Positions 33,857-41,442 of a stretch of 64,000 bases of DNA are shown here, in pieces. The translations under genes were made by a program, and so were the position numbers. The stretch is from Rhizobacter sp. OV335 (GTDB lineage: Bacteria; Pseudomonadota; Gammaproteobacteria; Burkholderiales; Burkholderiaceae_C). Each line of letters starts with the position of its first letter. Position 1 is the stretch's first letter. Under the pieces are notes generated by a model, which searched no databases, had not been told where the DNA came from, and was given only the letters and a program-made list of their open reading frames with translations. The stretch spans positions 1-64,000 of the forward strand of contig NZ_FRCQ01000002.1 of NCBI RefSeq assembly GCF_900142965.1, written 5' to 3'.

Positions 33857-34792
33857 TCAGAACTCGCTGTCCGCGCGGGATTTCGACGGATCGGTGGCCG
33901 CGGCGGCGGCGGCGCGCTGCTTGCGCAGGCGGCGCAGCTCGCGCAGCATTTCCTTGTCGCCCTCCGTCGGGATGCGGCCGCCGTCGGGGTCGGGCGCACC
34001 GGCCACGGTGTCGGGCGGGCCCGGGCGGGTGGCCACGAAGCCGGGTCGGGGGGCCACGCCGGCCGGTTTGTCGCCCCGCTTGTCGTTCTGCTTGTCGAGC
34101 AAGGCCTGCAGCCGCCAGCGGATCTGGTTGGCCACGTTCTCCACCGCCTCGAGCTGGGTCTCGGCATCGGTCTTGGGCAAGGCCACGACCCGCTTGTCGG
34201 TCATGCGCATCAACAGGCGGCAGACGCGGTTGCGGTTCTGGTGGCGCAGCGTCGGCAGCGTGCCGTCTTCCTCGACGACGCTCACGTCGCGGATGTTCTC
34301 GATCGCCACCTGGTGCACCTTGCCGGTGACGCCGCGCTGGAACCAGACGTAGTTCGCGCTGACGCCGACGCGCTCCCAGCGCGCCATGTCGAAGGCGACC
34401 GCGCCGAGCACGCCGAGGATGCCCACGAAGATCAGCCAGCCGAACGACAGCGCAACGCCGAGCCAGATCACCAGGCCCGCGACGAACGGGACGACCACGA
34501 CCTCGAGCATCGCGCGGTCGGAGGTGCCATAGACGTTGCGGTCGTAGCCGGCGAGTTCGAGCTCGCCGCTGGCCAGCGGCTGGAACGACGCGGTCAGAGC
34601 CTTCGCGCCGCGCCCGATCAGGATGTGGCCGGCGACCGCGAACGCGACGAGGAAGGGCAGCATCAGCCAGGTGCTGAACGATGCGAGGCCGCCGGCGCTG
34701 CGGGCGGCAGCGGCCTGGGCCACGGACGGGCTGCCGAGCGCGCACAGCGCCAGCGGCAGCAGGAGAGAGCGGGGGCGAAGAATCTTGGTCAC
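33857..34792 (-). CDS. Membrane protein with possible PH-like domain, unknown function
   Basis: 311 aa from a GTG at 34792 that opens a signal-like segment (SLLLPLALCALGSPSVAQA); an ATG at 34852 would add 20 atypical residues. Further hydrophobic helices at about 35-58 and 98-135. Then a soluble region, SANYVWFQRGVTGKVHQVAIENIRDVSVVEEDG, that resembles a bacterial PH-type fold, and a low-complexity Pro/Gly and charged tail. No characterised homologue recognised. Upstream of pepP, probably co-transcribed. Confidence 0.65.
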   Translation of the reverse strand: MTKILRPRSLLLPLALCALGSPSVAQAAAARSAGGLASFSTWLMLPFLVAFAVAGHILIGRGAKALTASFQPLASGELELAGYDRNVYGTSDRAMLEVVVVPFVAGLVIWLGVALSFGWLIFVGILGVLGAVAFDMARWERVGVSANYVWFQRGVTGKVHQVAIENIRDVSVVEEDGTLPTLRHQNRNRVCRLLMRMTDKRVVALPKTDAETQLEAVENVANQIRWRLQALLDKQNDKRGDKPAGVAPRPGFVATRPGPPDTVAGAPDPDGGRIPTEGDKEMLRELRRLRKQRAAAAAATDPSKSRADSEF

Positions 34793-34935
34793 GGACGCGA
34801 CGGTAACGCGAAGCGCACCGTCCGCAAAGGGGACCGACGAGAGTACCCGCACTCGGGCGTGGGGGCTCGTGCGCGGTGTGCGAATCGACCGGGGGGCTGT
34901 GGCTAAGATGCCGCAATTCTTAACGAGGTGTAGCG

Positions 34936-35916
34936 ATGAAATACCGTCGATTGGGCCGCAGCGGCCTGCAGGTCAGCGAGCTGTCGCTCGGCTCGTGGGT
35001 CACCTATCACAACCAGGTGGACACCGGCTCGGCCAAGGAAATGCTCGCGGCGGGCTTCGATGCCGGCGTCAATTTCTTCGACAACGCCGAAGCCTATGCC
35101 GCCGGCCAGAGCGAGGTCGTGATGGGCGAGGCGTTCCGCCAGCTGAAGTGGCCGCGCCTGAACTTCATCGTGTCGACCAAGTTCTTCTGGGGCCTCGACC
35201 GCGAGGGCAACACCGTCAACCGGCGCGACACGCTGAACCGCAAGTACCTGACGCAGGCGATCGACGGTTCGCTCAAGCGCATGCAGCTGGAGCACATCGA
35301 CCTGGTGTACTGCCACCGGCCCGACCCGCACACGCCGATCGAGGAGACGGTGTGGGCGATGAGCGACATGATCACCCGCGGCAAGGCCTTGTACTGGGGC
35401 ACCAGCGAGTGGAGCGCCGCCGAGATCCGCGCTGCGTACGACATCGCCGAGCGCCACCACCTGCACAAGCCGGTGATGGAGCAGCCGCAGTACCACCTGT
35501 TCCATCGCCAGCGCGTCGAGCAGGAGTACGCGCGCTTGTACGACGACATCGGCCTGGGCCTGACGACCTGGAGCCCGCTCGCCAGCGGCCTGCTGACCGG
35601 CAAGTACCGCGGCGGCGTGCCGCAGGGCAGCCGCGGCGCGCTCGAAGGCATGGGCTTCCTGCTGAAGGGGCTGACCGATGCGGACAAGAACGCCGCCGTC
35701 GCGAAGCTGGAGCCGATCGCCCGCGACCTGGGCGGCAACCTGGCGCAGCTGGCCGTTGCCTGGGTGAACCGCAACCCGCGCGTCAGCACGGTGATCCTGG
35801 GCGCGTCGAAGCTGTCGCAGCTGCAGGACAACCTGGGCGCGCTGGCGATCACGCCGAAGCTGACGCCGGAGGTGCTGGCGAAGATCGACGAGATCACGAC
35901 GCCGTTCGCGGCTTGA
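34936..35916 (+). CDS. Aldo/keto reductase, voltage-gated K+ channel beta-subunit type
   Basis: 326 aa. [41 protein letters not shown] (catalytic Asp and Tyr), then VSTKFFW (Lys) and [14 protein letters not shown] (His) give the AKR tetrad. [15 protein letters not shown] and [19 protein letters not shown] form the NADPH site. The overall pattern fits the AKR6/YghZ branch, which reduces small aldehydes such as methylglyoxal. Stand-alone gene with its own terminator. Confidence 0.92.
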   Translation: MKYRRLGRSGLQVSELSLGSWVTYHNQVDTGSAKEMLAAGFDAGVNFFDNAEAYAAGQSEVVMGEAFRQLKWPRLNFIVSTKFFWGLDREGNTVNRRDTLNRKYLTQAIDGSLKRMQLEHIDLVYCHRPDPHTPIEETVWAMSDMITRGKALYWGTSEWSAAEIRAAYDIAERHHLHKPVMEQPQYHLFHRQRVEQEYARLYDDIGLGLTTWSPLASGLLTGKYRGGVPQGSRGALEGMGFLLKGLTDADKNAAVAKLEPIARDLGGNLAQLAVAWVNRNPRVSTVILGASKLSQLQDNLGALAITPKLTPEVLAKIDEITTPFAA

Positions 35917-35938
35917 GGCGACCGCGGTAAGAATCGAG

Positions 35939-35968
35939 AAGGGCCCTGCGGGGCCCTTTCTGCTTTTA
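35939..35968 (+). terminator. Rho-independent terminator of the aldo/keto reductase gene
   Basis: AAGGGCCC, loop TGCG, GGGCCCTT: a perfect 8-bp stem (35939-35958) followed by the T-rich tail TCTGCTTTTA. It lies 22 bp after the stop. The convergent small gene ends at 35966, so the element may serve both sides. Confidence 0.88.
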
Positions 35969-36358
35969 TTCGCCCGCCATTCCGACCCAGGGCGAGTTCT
36001 GTCGCAACGCCGTCCCCCATCCATCGAGGTCCGAACCCATCGCCACGGCCATCTCCGGAATCGGCATTTGGAGGATCTCGCTCCACCGATCAATGTAGTC
36101 GTCGCTGCAAAGGCGCTCCTGTCGCCAGCGCCGGACGACCTGTCTGGCGCCGTCAATCATCCGCGCGCAATCCTCCGAGGACATGGCCAGCAGGCTCGAA
36201 GCGAGCCTCTGATGACGCATGAGGCGTTCTCGCTCGACACCAGCCTGATGACGGCGAGCCTGTTGGCGGCTCGCATGCTTGTTGAAGTCAGTTTCATCCG
36301 GCGGAGGCGGGCTCAAGTCCATGGGTCGACATTCTGCGAGTACCCGCATTGACGACAT
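35966..36358 (-). CDS. Hypothetical protein divergent from a TetR regulator
   Basis: Up to 130 aa; starts at 36358, 36349 or 36322 (MDLSPPPPDETDF) are all possible and none has a clear ribosome-binding site. Charged and helical, with RQQARRHQAGVERERLMRHQR and a Trp-containing C-terminus. No signal peptide, membrane span or known domain recognised. It faces the TetR gene with a 22-bp palindrome directly between them, so it may be a target of that repressor. The first possible ATG abuts the palindrome, which favours a downstream start. Confidence 0.5.
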   Translation of the reverse strand: MSSMRVLAECRPMDLSPPPPDETDFNKHASRQQARRHQAGVERERLMRHQRLASSLLAMSSEDCARMIDGARQVVRRWRQERLCSDDYIDRWSEILQMPIPEMAVAMGSDLDGWGTALRQNSPWVGMAGE

Positions 36359-36379
36359 AACTATACGTTCGTATAGTTA
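36358..36379. promoter_or_regulatory. TetR operator (22-bp perfect palindrome)
   Basis: TAACTATACG, two central bases TT, CGTATAGTTA: both 10-bp arms match exactly. It ends 4 bp before the TetR start codon and lies between divergent genes. Size, symmetry and position are those of a TetR autoregulatory operator; binding would cover the -10 region (TATACG at 36362) and the start of translation. Confidence 0.85.
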
Positions 36380-36383
36380 ATCC

Positions 36384-37028
36384 ATGCCCCGCCCCTCCCA
36401 GAACGTCGACCAGCGCCTGCTCGATGCGGGCCTCGAACTGCTGCCGCAGACCGGCTGCGCCGGGCTGTCGGTGCGGCGGCTCACCGAGCATGCGGGCGTC
36501 AACCTGGGCATGTTTCACTACCACTTCAAGTCCAAGGACAACTTCATCCGCGCGGTGCTGCAACGCACCTACGAAGACATGTTCGCGGCGCTGACGCTGG
36601 AGGTCGAGACCGACTCCGCGGCGTCGCCGGTGCACAACCTGCGCAGCGCGGTGCGCGTGCTGGCGCACTTCGGCCGCCGGCACCGCCACCTGATGGTGCG
36701 CATCCTGGCCGACGCGATGGCCGGCGAGGCGCTGGCGCGCGAGTTCCTGCTGGCCAACCTGCCGCGCCACATCGCGGTCATCGGCCGGCTGATCGCGCAG
36801 GCGCAGCAGCGCGGCGAGTTCCGGCCCGCGCCGCCGCCGCAGGTGCTGGCCTTCATCGCCGCCGGCGTCGCATCGCCGATCCTGATCGGCACCGCGATGC
36901 AGGGCGCCGGCGGCCTGCCCGAGGCCAACGCGTTGATCGACGACCACCTGCTGTCCGATGCGGCGATCGAGACGCGCATCGACGCGGCCTTGCGCGCCTG
37001 GCTCACCCGCCCCGAGGAGACCCCATGA
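36384..37028 (+). CDS. TetR/AcrR-family regulator
   Basis: 214 aa. The N-terminal helix-turn-helix reads VDQRLLDAGLELLPQTGCAGLSVRRLTEHAGVNLGMFHYHFKSKDNFIRAVL, the standard TetR DNA-binding domain. The C-terminal ligand domain is helical and unassigned. Its stop overlaps the start of the HlyD-like gene (ATGA), so it heads the exporter operon it presumably controls through the palindrome just upstream. Confidence 0.93.
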   Translation: MPRPSQNVDQRLLDAGLELLPQTGCAGLSVRRLTEHAGVNLGMFHYHFKSKDNFIRAVLQRTYEDMFAALTLEVETDSAASPVHNLRSAVRVLAHFGRRHRHLMVRILADAMAGEALAREFLLANLPRHIAVIGRLIAQAQQRGEFRPAPPPQVLAFIAAGVASPILIGTAMQGAGGLPEANALIDDHLLSDAAIETRIDAALRAWLTRPEETP

Positions 37029-37990
37029 AGCATCTCGCGCTGTTGATGACGATCGCGGCCGCGCTGGCCGCCTGCTCGGAGCCGCCCGCCGAAGGCTATG
37101 CCGGCTATGCGGAAGGCGACTACGTGCGTCTGTCGGCACCCGTCGCCGGCACCTTGACCAGGCTGCACCTGCAGCGCGGCGACCGCGTCGATGCGGCGGC
37201 ACCGGCCTTTGTGCTGGAGCAGGACAGCGAGCGTGCCGCGCGCGAGGAAGCCGAATCGCGCCTGCGCGCCGCGCAGCAGCAGTTGCTCAACCTGCAGCAG
37301 GGCAGGCGGCCCGATGAACTGGCGGCGGCGCGCGCCCAGCTCGCGCAGGCGCAGGCGGCGCTCGCGCTGTCGAACGCCGAACTGGCGCGCACCGCGAAGC
37401 TGGTGGCCGAGCAGTTCAACTCGCCGGCCACGCTGGACCAGGCGCGCAGCAAGGTGGCGAGCGACCAGGCGCACGTCAACGAACTGGCGGCGCAGCTGCG
37501 CGTCGCAAACCTCGGTGCGCGCACGCCGGAGATCGCCGCCGCCGCGCAGGAGGTGAAGGCCGCGCAGGCGCAGCTCGACCAGGCCGACTGGCGCGTCGCG
37601 CAGAAGACCCAGCGCGTGCCCGCCTCCGCCGCTGCCGCCGATGTGGTCGACGTGCTGTACCGCGAAGGCGAGTACGTGCCGCTGGGCGGCCCGGTGCTGA
37701 CGCTGCTGCCGCCCGGCAACATCAAGGCGCGCTTCTTCGTGCCGCAGGCGGTGGTCGGCGCCTTGCGCGTCGGCCAGGCGGTGAGCCTGCACTGCGACGG
37801 TTGCGGCGCGCCGATCGCCGCGCGGCTGAGCTTCGTCGCCCGCGAGGCCGAGTTCACCTCGCCGCTGATCTACAGCCGCGAGAACCGCGCGGCGCTGGTG
37901 TTCATGGTCGAGGCGCGGCCCGAGCCGGCCGACGCCCGCCGCCTGCACCCCGGCCAACCGCTGCAGGTGCTGCTGGGCGCCACCTCATGA
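37025..37990 (+). CDS. HlyD-family periplasmic adaptor lipoprotein
   Basis: 321 aa. Signal peptide with lipobox LAAC (Cys at 16). A barrel-sandwich half-motif (VRLSAPVAGTLTRLHLQRGDRV) precedes a long Ala/Gln/Glu-rich coiled-coil hairpin (about 75-200). The second half-motif and beta-barrel end follow (DVLYREGEYVPLGGPVLTLLPPGNIKARFFV). This is the YbhG/MacA-type membrane-fusion partner of an ABC exporter. Overlaps the ATPase gene by ATGA. Substrates of such systems include drugs and lipid-like compounds; none can be named here. Confidence 0.92.
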   Translation: MKHLALLMTIAAALAACSEPPAEGYAGYAEGDYVRLSAPVAGTLTRLHLQRGDRVDAAAPAFVLEQDSERAAREEAESRLRAAQQQLLNLQQGRRPDELAAARAQLAQAQAALALSNAELARTAKLVAEQFNSPATLDQARSKVASDQAHVNELAAQLRVANLGARTPEIAAAAQEVKAAQAQLDQADWRVAQKTQRVPASAAAADVVDVLYREGEYVPLGGPVLTLLPPGNIKARFFVPQAVVGALRVGQAVSLHCDGCGAPIAARLSFVAREAEFTSPLIYSRENRAALVFMVEARPEPADARRLHPGQPLQVLLGATS

Positions 37991-38931
37991 GCGATGCCGC
38001 TGCCCCCGCGCTGATCGACGTGCATGGCCTGACCAAGCGCTACGGCGGCCGCACCGTCGTCGACCATGTCGACCTGCGCGTCGAGAAGGGCCGCATCCAC
38101 GGCTTCCTCGGCCCGAACGGCAGCGGCAAGACGACGACGATCCGCATGCTGTGCGGGCTGCTGACGCCCGACGACGGCGGCGGCACCTGCCTGGGCCACG
38201 ACATCCGCACGCAGTCGCGGCTGATCAAGCGGCAGGTCGGCTACATGACGCAGCGCTTCGGCCTCTACGAAGACCTGAGCATCGAGGAGAACCTCGACTT
38301 CGTCGCCCGCGTCTACGCGGTGCCCGACCGCCGCGCCAAGGTGACGGCCACGCTCGAGCAGCTCGGGCTCGCGACGCGGCGCACGCAGCTTGCCGGCTCG
38401 CTGTCGGGCGGCTGGAAGCAGCGCCTCGCGCTCGCTGCCTGCCTGATCCACTCGCCACAGTTGCTGCTGCTCGACGAACCCACCGCCGGTGTCGACCCGG
38501 CGGCGCGTCGCGATTTCTGGGACCAGATCCACGACCTGGCCGCGGCCGGCCTGACGGTGCTGGTGTCGACGCACTACATGGACGAGGCCGAGCGCTGCCA
38601 CGAGCTCGCCTACATCGCCTACGGCAAGCTGCTGACGCAGGGCACGGTGCAGCAGGTCATCGACAGTGCCGGGCTCGTGACCTGGGCGGTGGCGGGCACG
38701 AACCTGGTGGAGGTCGGGCACCGGCTGCGCGAGGCGAAAGGCATCCGCACCGTCGCGCCGTTCGGCTCGACGCTGCACGTCAGCGGCGACAACGAGCAGG
38801 CGATCCGCGACGCGCTGGCCGCGGTGAACCGCCCGGACCTGAAGGCGAACCCGATCGAGCCCAGCCTGGAGGACGTCTTCATCGCGCTGATGCAGGACGC
38901 GAAGGACAACTTCGCCACGGAGAAGCCATGA
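37987..38931 (+). CDS. ABC exporter ATP-binding protein (YbhF/drug-export type)
   Basis: 314 aa, one ATPase domain: Walker A GPNGSGKTTT, Q-loop GYMTQRFGLYEDLS, signature LSGGWKQRLALA, Walker B LLLLDEPTAGVDP and His-switch STHYMDEAERC. The C-terminal ~90 residues (TWAVAGTNLVEVGHRL...SLEDVFIALM) are the regulatory extension of DrrA-like exporters. YbhF of E. coli has two ATPase domains; here one, so it presumably works as a homodimer. Overlaps the permease start by ATGA. Confidence 0.93.
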   Translation: MSDAAAPALIDVHGLTKRYGGRTVVDHVDLRVEKGRIHGFLGPNGSGKTTTIRMLCGLLTPDDGGGTCLGHDIRTQSRLIKRQVGYMTQRFGLYEDLSIEENLDFVARVYAVPDRRAKVTATLEQLGLATRRTQLAGSLSGGWKQRLALAACLIHSPQLLLLDEPTAGVDPAARRDFWDQIHDLAAAGLTVLVSTHYMDEAERCHELAYIAYGKLLTQGTVQQVIDSAGLVTWAVAGTNLVEVGHRLREAKGIRTVAPFGSTLHVSGDNEQAIRDALAAVNRPDLKANPIEPSLEDVFIALMQDAKDNFATEKP

Positions 38932-40052
38932 GCTGGCAGCGCTTCATCGCGATCCTGATCAAGGAGCTGCGCCAGGTGCGGCGCGACCGGCTGACCTTCG
39001 GGATGATGGTCGTCGTGCCCATCGTGCAGCTGGTGCTGTTCGGCTTCGCGATCAACAACGACCCGAAGCACCTGCCGGCGGCGATCGTCGTGCTGGACCA
39101 GAGCGAGTTCACGCGCAGCTTCGTCGCCGGGCTGGAGAACTCGCAGTACTTCCGCATCACCGAGCGCCCGGCCGGCGTCGCCGAGGCCGATGCGCTGCTG
39201 GCCACCGGCCGCGTGCAGTTCGCGCTCGTGATCCCGCCGGATTTCTCGCGCCGGCTGCAGCGCGGCGAACGCCCGGCGATGCTGGTCGCGGCCGATGCCA
39301 CCGACCCGGCGGCCACCGGCAACGCGGTCGCCGCGCTGGACCGCATCGGCCAGCGGGCGATCGGCCGCGAGCTGGTCGGGCCGCTCGCCGCGCTGCGGCC
39401 AGCCGACTCGCCGTTCGAAATCCGCGTGCAGCGCCGCTACAACCCCGAAGGACTGACCAGCTACAACGTGATCCCGGGGCTGATCGGCGTGATCCTGACA
39501 ATGACGATGGTGATGATGACCTCGCTCGCGATGACACGCGAACGCGAGCGCGGCACGATGGAGAACCTGCTGGCGACGCCGGCGCGGCCGGTCGAGGTGA
39601 TGCTCGGCAAGATCGTGCCCTACATCCTGATCGGCTACGTGCAGGTGACGGTGATCCTCGCGGCCGCACGCCTGCTGTTCGATGTGCCGATGGAAGGCAG
39701 CGTGCTGCTGCTGTCGGCGGTGCTGGTGCTCTTCATCGCAGCCAACCTGGCGGTCGGCTTCACCTTCTCGACGATCGCGCGCAACCAGCTGCAGGCGATG
39801 CAGCTGACGTTCTTCTTCTTTTTGCCGTCGATGCTGCTGACCGGCTTCATGTTCCCGTTCCGCGGCATGCCGGGCTGGGCTCAGGCGATCGGCGAGGCGC
39901 TGCCGCTGACGCACTTCCTGCGCATCGTGCGCGGCATCATGCTGAAGGGCAACGGGCTGGTCGAGGTGGCGCCGCACCTGTGGCCGATCGCGCTGTTCAT
40001 GGCGGTGGCGGGCACCATCGCGCTCATGCGCTACCGCCAGACAGTCGACTGA
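38928..40052 (+). CDS. ABC-2 type exporter permease (YbhS/YbhR-like)
   Basis: 374 aa. One N-terminal helix (LTFGMMVVVPIVQLVLFGFA), a large extracytoplasmic domain (about 45-175), then five helices with the ABC2 core RERERGTMENLLATPARPVEVMLGKIVPYILIGY. The E. coli YbhFSR exporter uses two different permeases, whereas only one is present here, so a homodimer is implied. End of the TetR-HlyD-ABC operon. Confidence 0.92.
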   Translation: MSWQRFIAILIKELRQVRRDRLTFGMMVVVPIVQLVLFGFAINNDPKHLPAAIVVLDQSEFTRSFVAGLENSQYFRITERPAGVAEADALLATGRVQFALVIPPDFSRRLQRGERPAMLVAADATDPAATGNAVAALDRIGQRAIGRELVGPLAALRPADSPFEIRVQRRYNPEGLTSYNVIPGLIGVILTMTMVMMTSLAMTRERERGTMENLLATPARPVEVMLGKIVPYILIGYVQVTVILAAARLLFDVPMEGSVLLLSAVLVLFIAANLAVGFTFSTIARNQLQAMQLTFFFFLPSMLLTGFMFPFRGMPGWAQAIGEALPLTHFLRIVRGIMLKGNGLVEVAPHLWPIALFMAVAGTIALMRYRQTVD

Positions 40053-40088
40053 TACCCTTGGCCTGAATCAGAACAACGAAGGCTTCGC

Positions 40089-41408
40089 ATGCAACGGATC
40101 GTGATCGTCGGTGGTGGCGCCGGTGGGCTCGCGCTGGCGACCCAGCTCGGCAAGTCGCTCGGGCGCAAAGGGCTGGCGGAGATCACGCTGGTCGACGCGG
40201 CGCGCACGCACGTCTGGAAGCCGCTGCTGCACCAGCTCGCGGCCGGCAGCTTCGACACCCATGCCGAAGAGATCGAGTTCCTCGCGCAGGCGCGCGGCCA
40301 CCACTTCAAGTTCCGGCTAGGCCGGCTGTCGGGTGTCGACCGTGCCGCGAAGACAGTGCAGCTGGATGCGAGCTACGACGAGGGCGGCCGCGAGATCACG
40401 CCGGCGCAGACGCTGGCCTACGACACGCTGGTGATCGCGGTCGGCAGCCAGACCAATGATTTCGGCACCACCGGCGCGGCCGAGCACACCATCAAGCTCG
40501 ACAGCCCGCCGGCCGCCAAGCGCTTCAACGACCGGCTGATCAACGCCTGCATCCGCGCGCAGAGCGTGCCGCGCGCGGCCGGCAGCGGGCGCCTGACGGT
40601 GGCCATCGTCGGCGGCGGCGCCACCGGCGTCGAACTGGCCGCCGAGCTGCATGCCGCGGCGCGCGTGCTGGCGAACTACGGCTTCGACCACATCCACCCC
40701 GAGAAGGACCTGCAGATCGTGCTGGTCGAGGCGGCGCCGCGGCTGCTCTCGCAACTGCCCGAGCGGCTGAGCGAAGCGGCGGTGCGCGAGCTGCGCAAGC
40801 TGGCGATCGAGGTGCACACCAACGAGCGCGTGGTCGAGGTGACCGCCGACAGCCTGCGGATGGCGAGCGGCAAGGTGATCGGCTCCGACCTCACGGTGTG
40901 GGCGGCGGGCGTGAAGGCGGCGGACTTCCTGCGCACGCTGGGCGCGTCGAACGGCCAGGACGCGCTGGCGACCAACAAGCTGAACCAGCTGATGGTCAAC
41001 GGCAACCTGCAGACCACGCTGGATCCGGCCATCTTCGCGTTCGGCGATTGCGCGGCCTGCCAGCAGCCCGACGGCACCTGGGTGCCGCCGCGCGCGCAGG
41101 CCGCCTACCAGGAGGCGATGTACCTGGTGAAGGCGATCCCGAAGCTGCTGGCCGGCCAGCCGGTGAAGCCGTTCGTGTTCAGCGACAAGGGCTCGCTGGT
41201 GTCGCTGTCGGAGTACTCGTCGGTCGGCAGCCTGATGGGCAGCCTGACGCGCGGCAGCTTGTTCATCGAAGGGCGGCTCGCGCAGTTCATGTACTGGGCG
41301 CTGCACAAGCAGCACCAGATGGCGCTGGGTGGCTTCTGGCGAATGGTGCTGGTGACCTTGTCGGAGTTTCTCGACCGGACGTATCGACCGAAAATCAAGC
41401 TGCATTGA
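40089..41408 (+). CDS. ndh: Type II NADH dehydrogenase (NDH-2)
   Basis: 439 aa. FAD fold at the N-terminus (IVIVGGGAGGLALATQLGKSLG), a second Rossmann fold for NADH (VAIVGGGATGVELAAELHAAARVLANYGF) and the NDH-2 block FAFGDCAACQQPDGTWVPPRAQAAYQEA. The C-terminal amphipathic helices (SLFIEGRLAQFMYWALHKQHQMALGG) bind the membrane. It oxidises NADH and reduces quinone without pumping protons. No close operon partner. Confidence 0.92.
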   Translation: MQRIVIVGGGAGGLALATQLGKSLGRKGLAEITLVDAARTHVWKPLLHQLAAGSFDTHAEEIEFLAQARGHHFKFRLGRLSGVDRAAKTVQLDASYDEGGREITPAQTLAYDTLVIAVGSQTNDFGTTGAAEHTIKLDSPPAAKRFNDRLINACIRAQSVPRAAGSGRLTVAIVGGGATGVELAAELHAAARVLANYGFDHIHPEKDLQIVLVEAAPRLLSQLPERLSEAAVRELRKLAIEVHTNERVVEVTADSLRMASGKVIGSDLTVWAAGVKAADFLRTLGASNGQDALATNKLNQLMVNGNLQTTLDPAIFAFGDCAACQQPDGTWVPPRAQAAYQEAMYLVKAIPKLLAGQPVKPFVFSDKGSLVSLSEYSSVGSLMGSLTRGSLFIEGRLAQFMYWALHKQHQMALGGFWRMVLVTLSEFLDRTYRPKIKLH

Positions 41409-41442
41409 CTTCTGCTGCCCATCCCGATCGCCGGCTTGCGCC

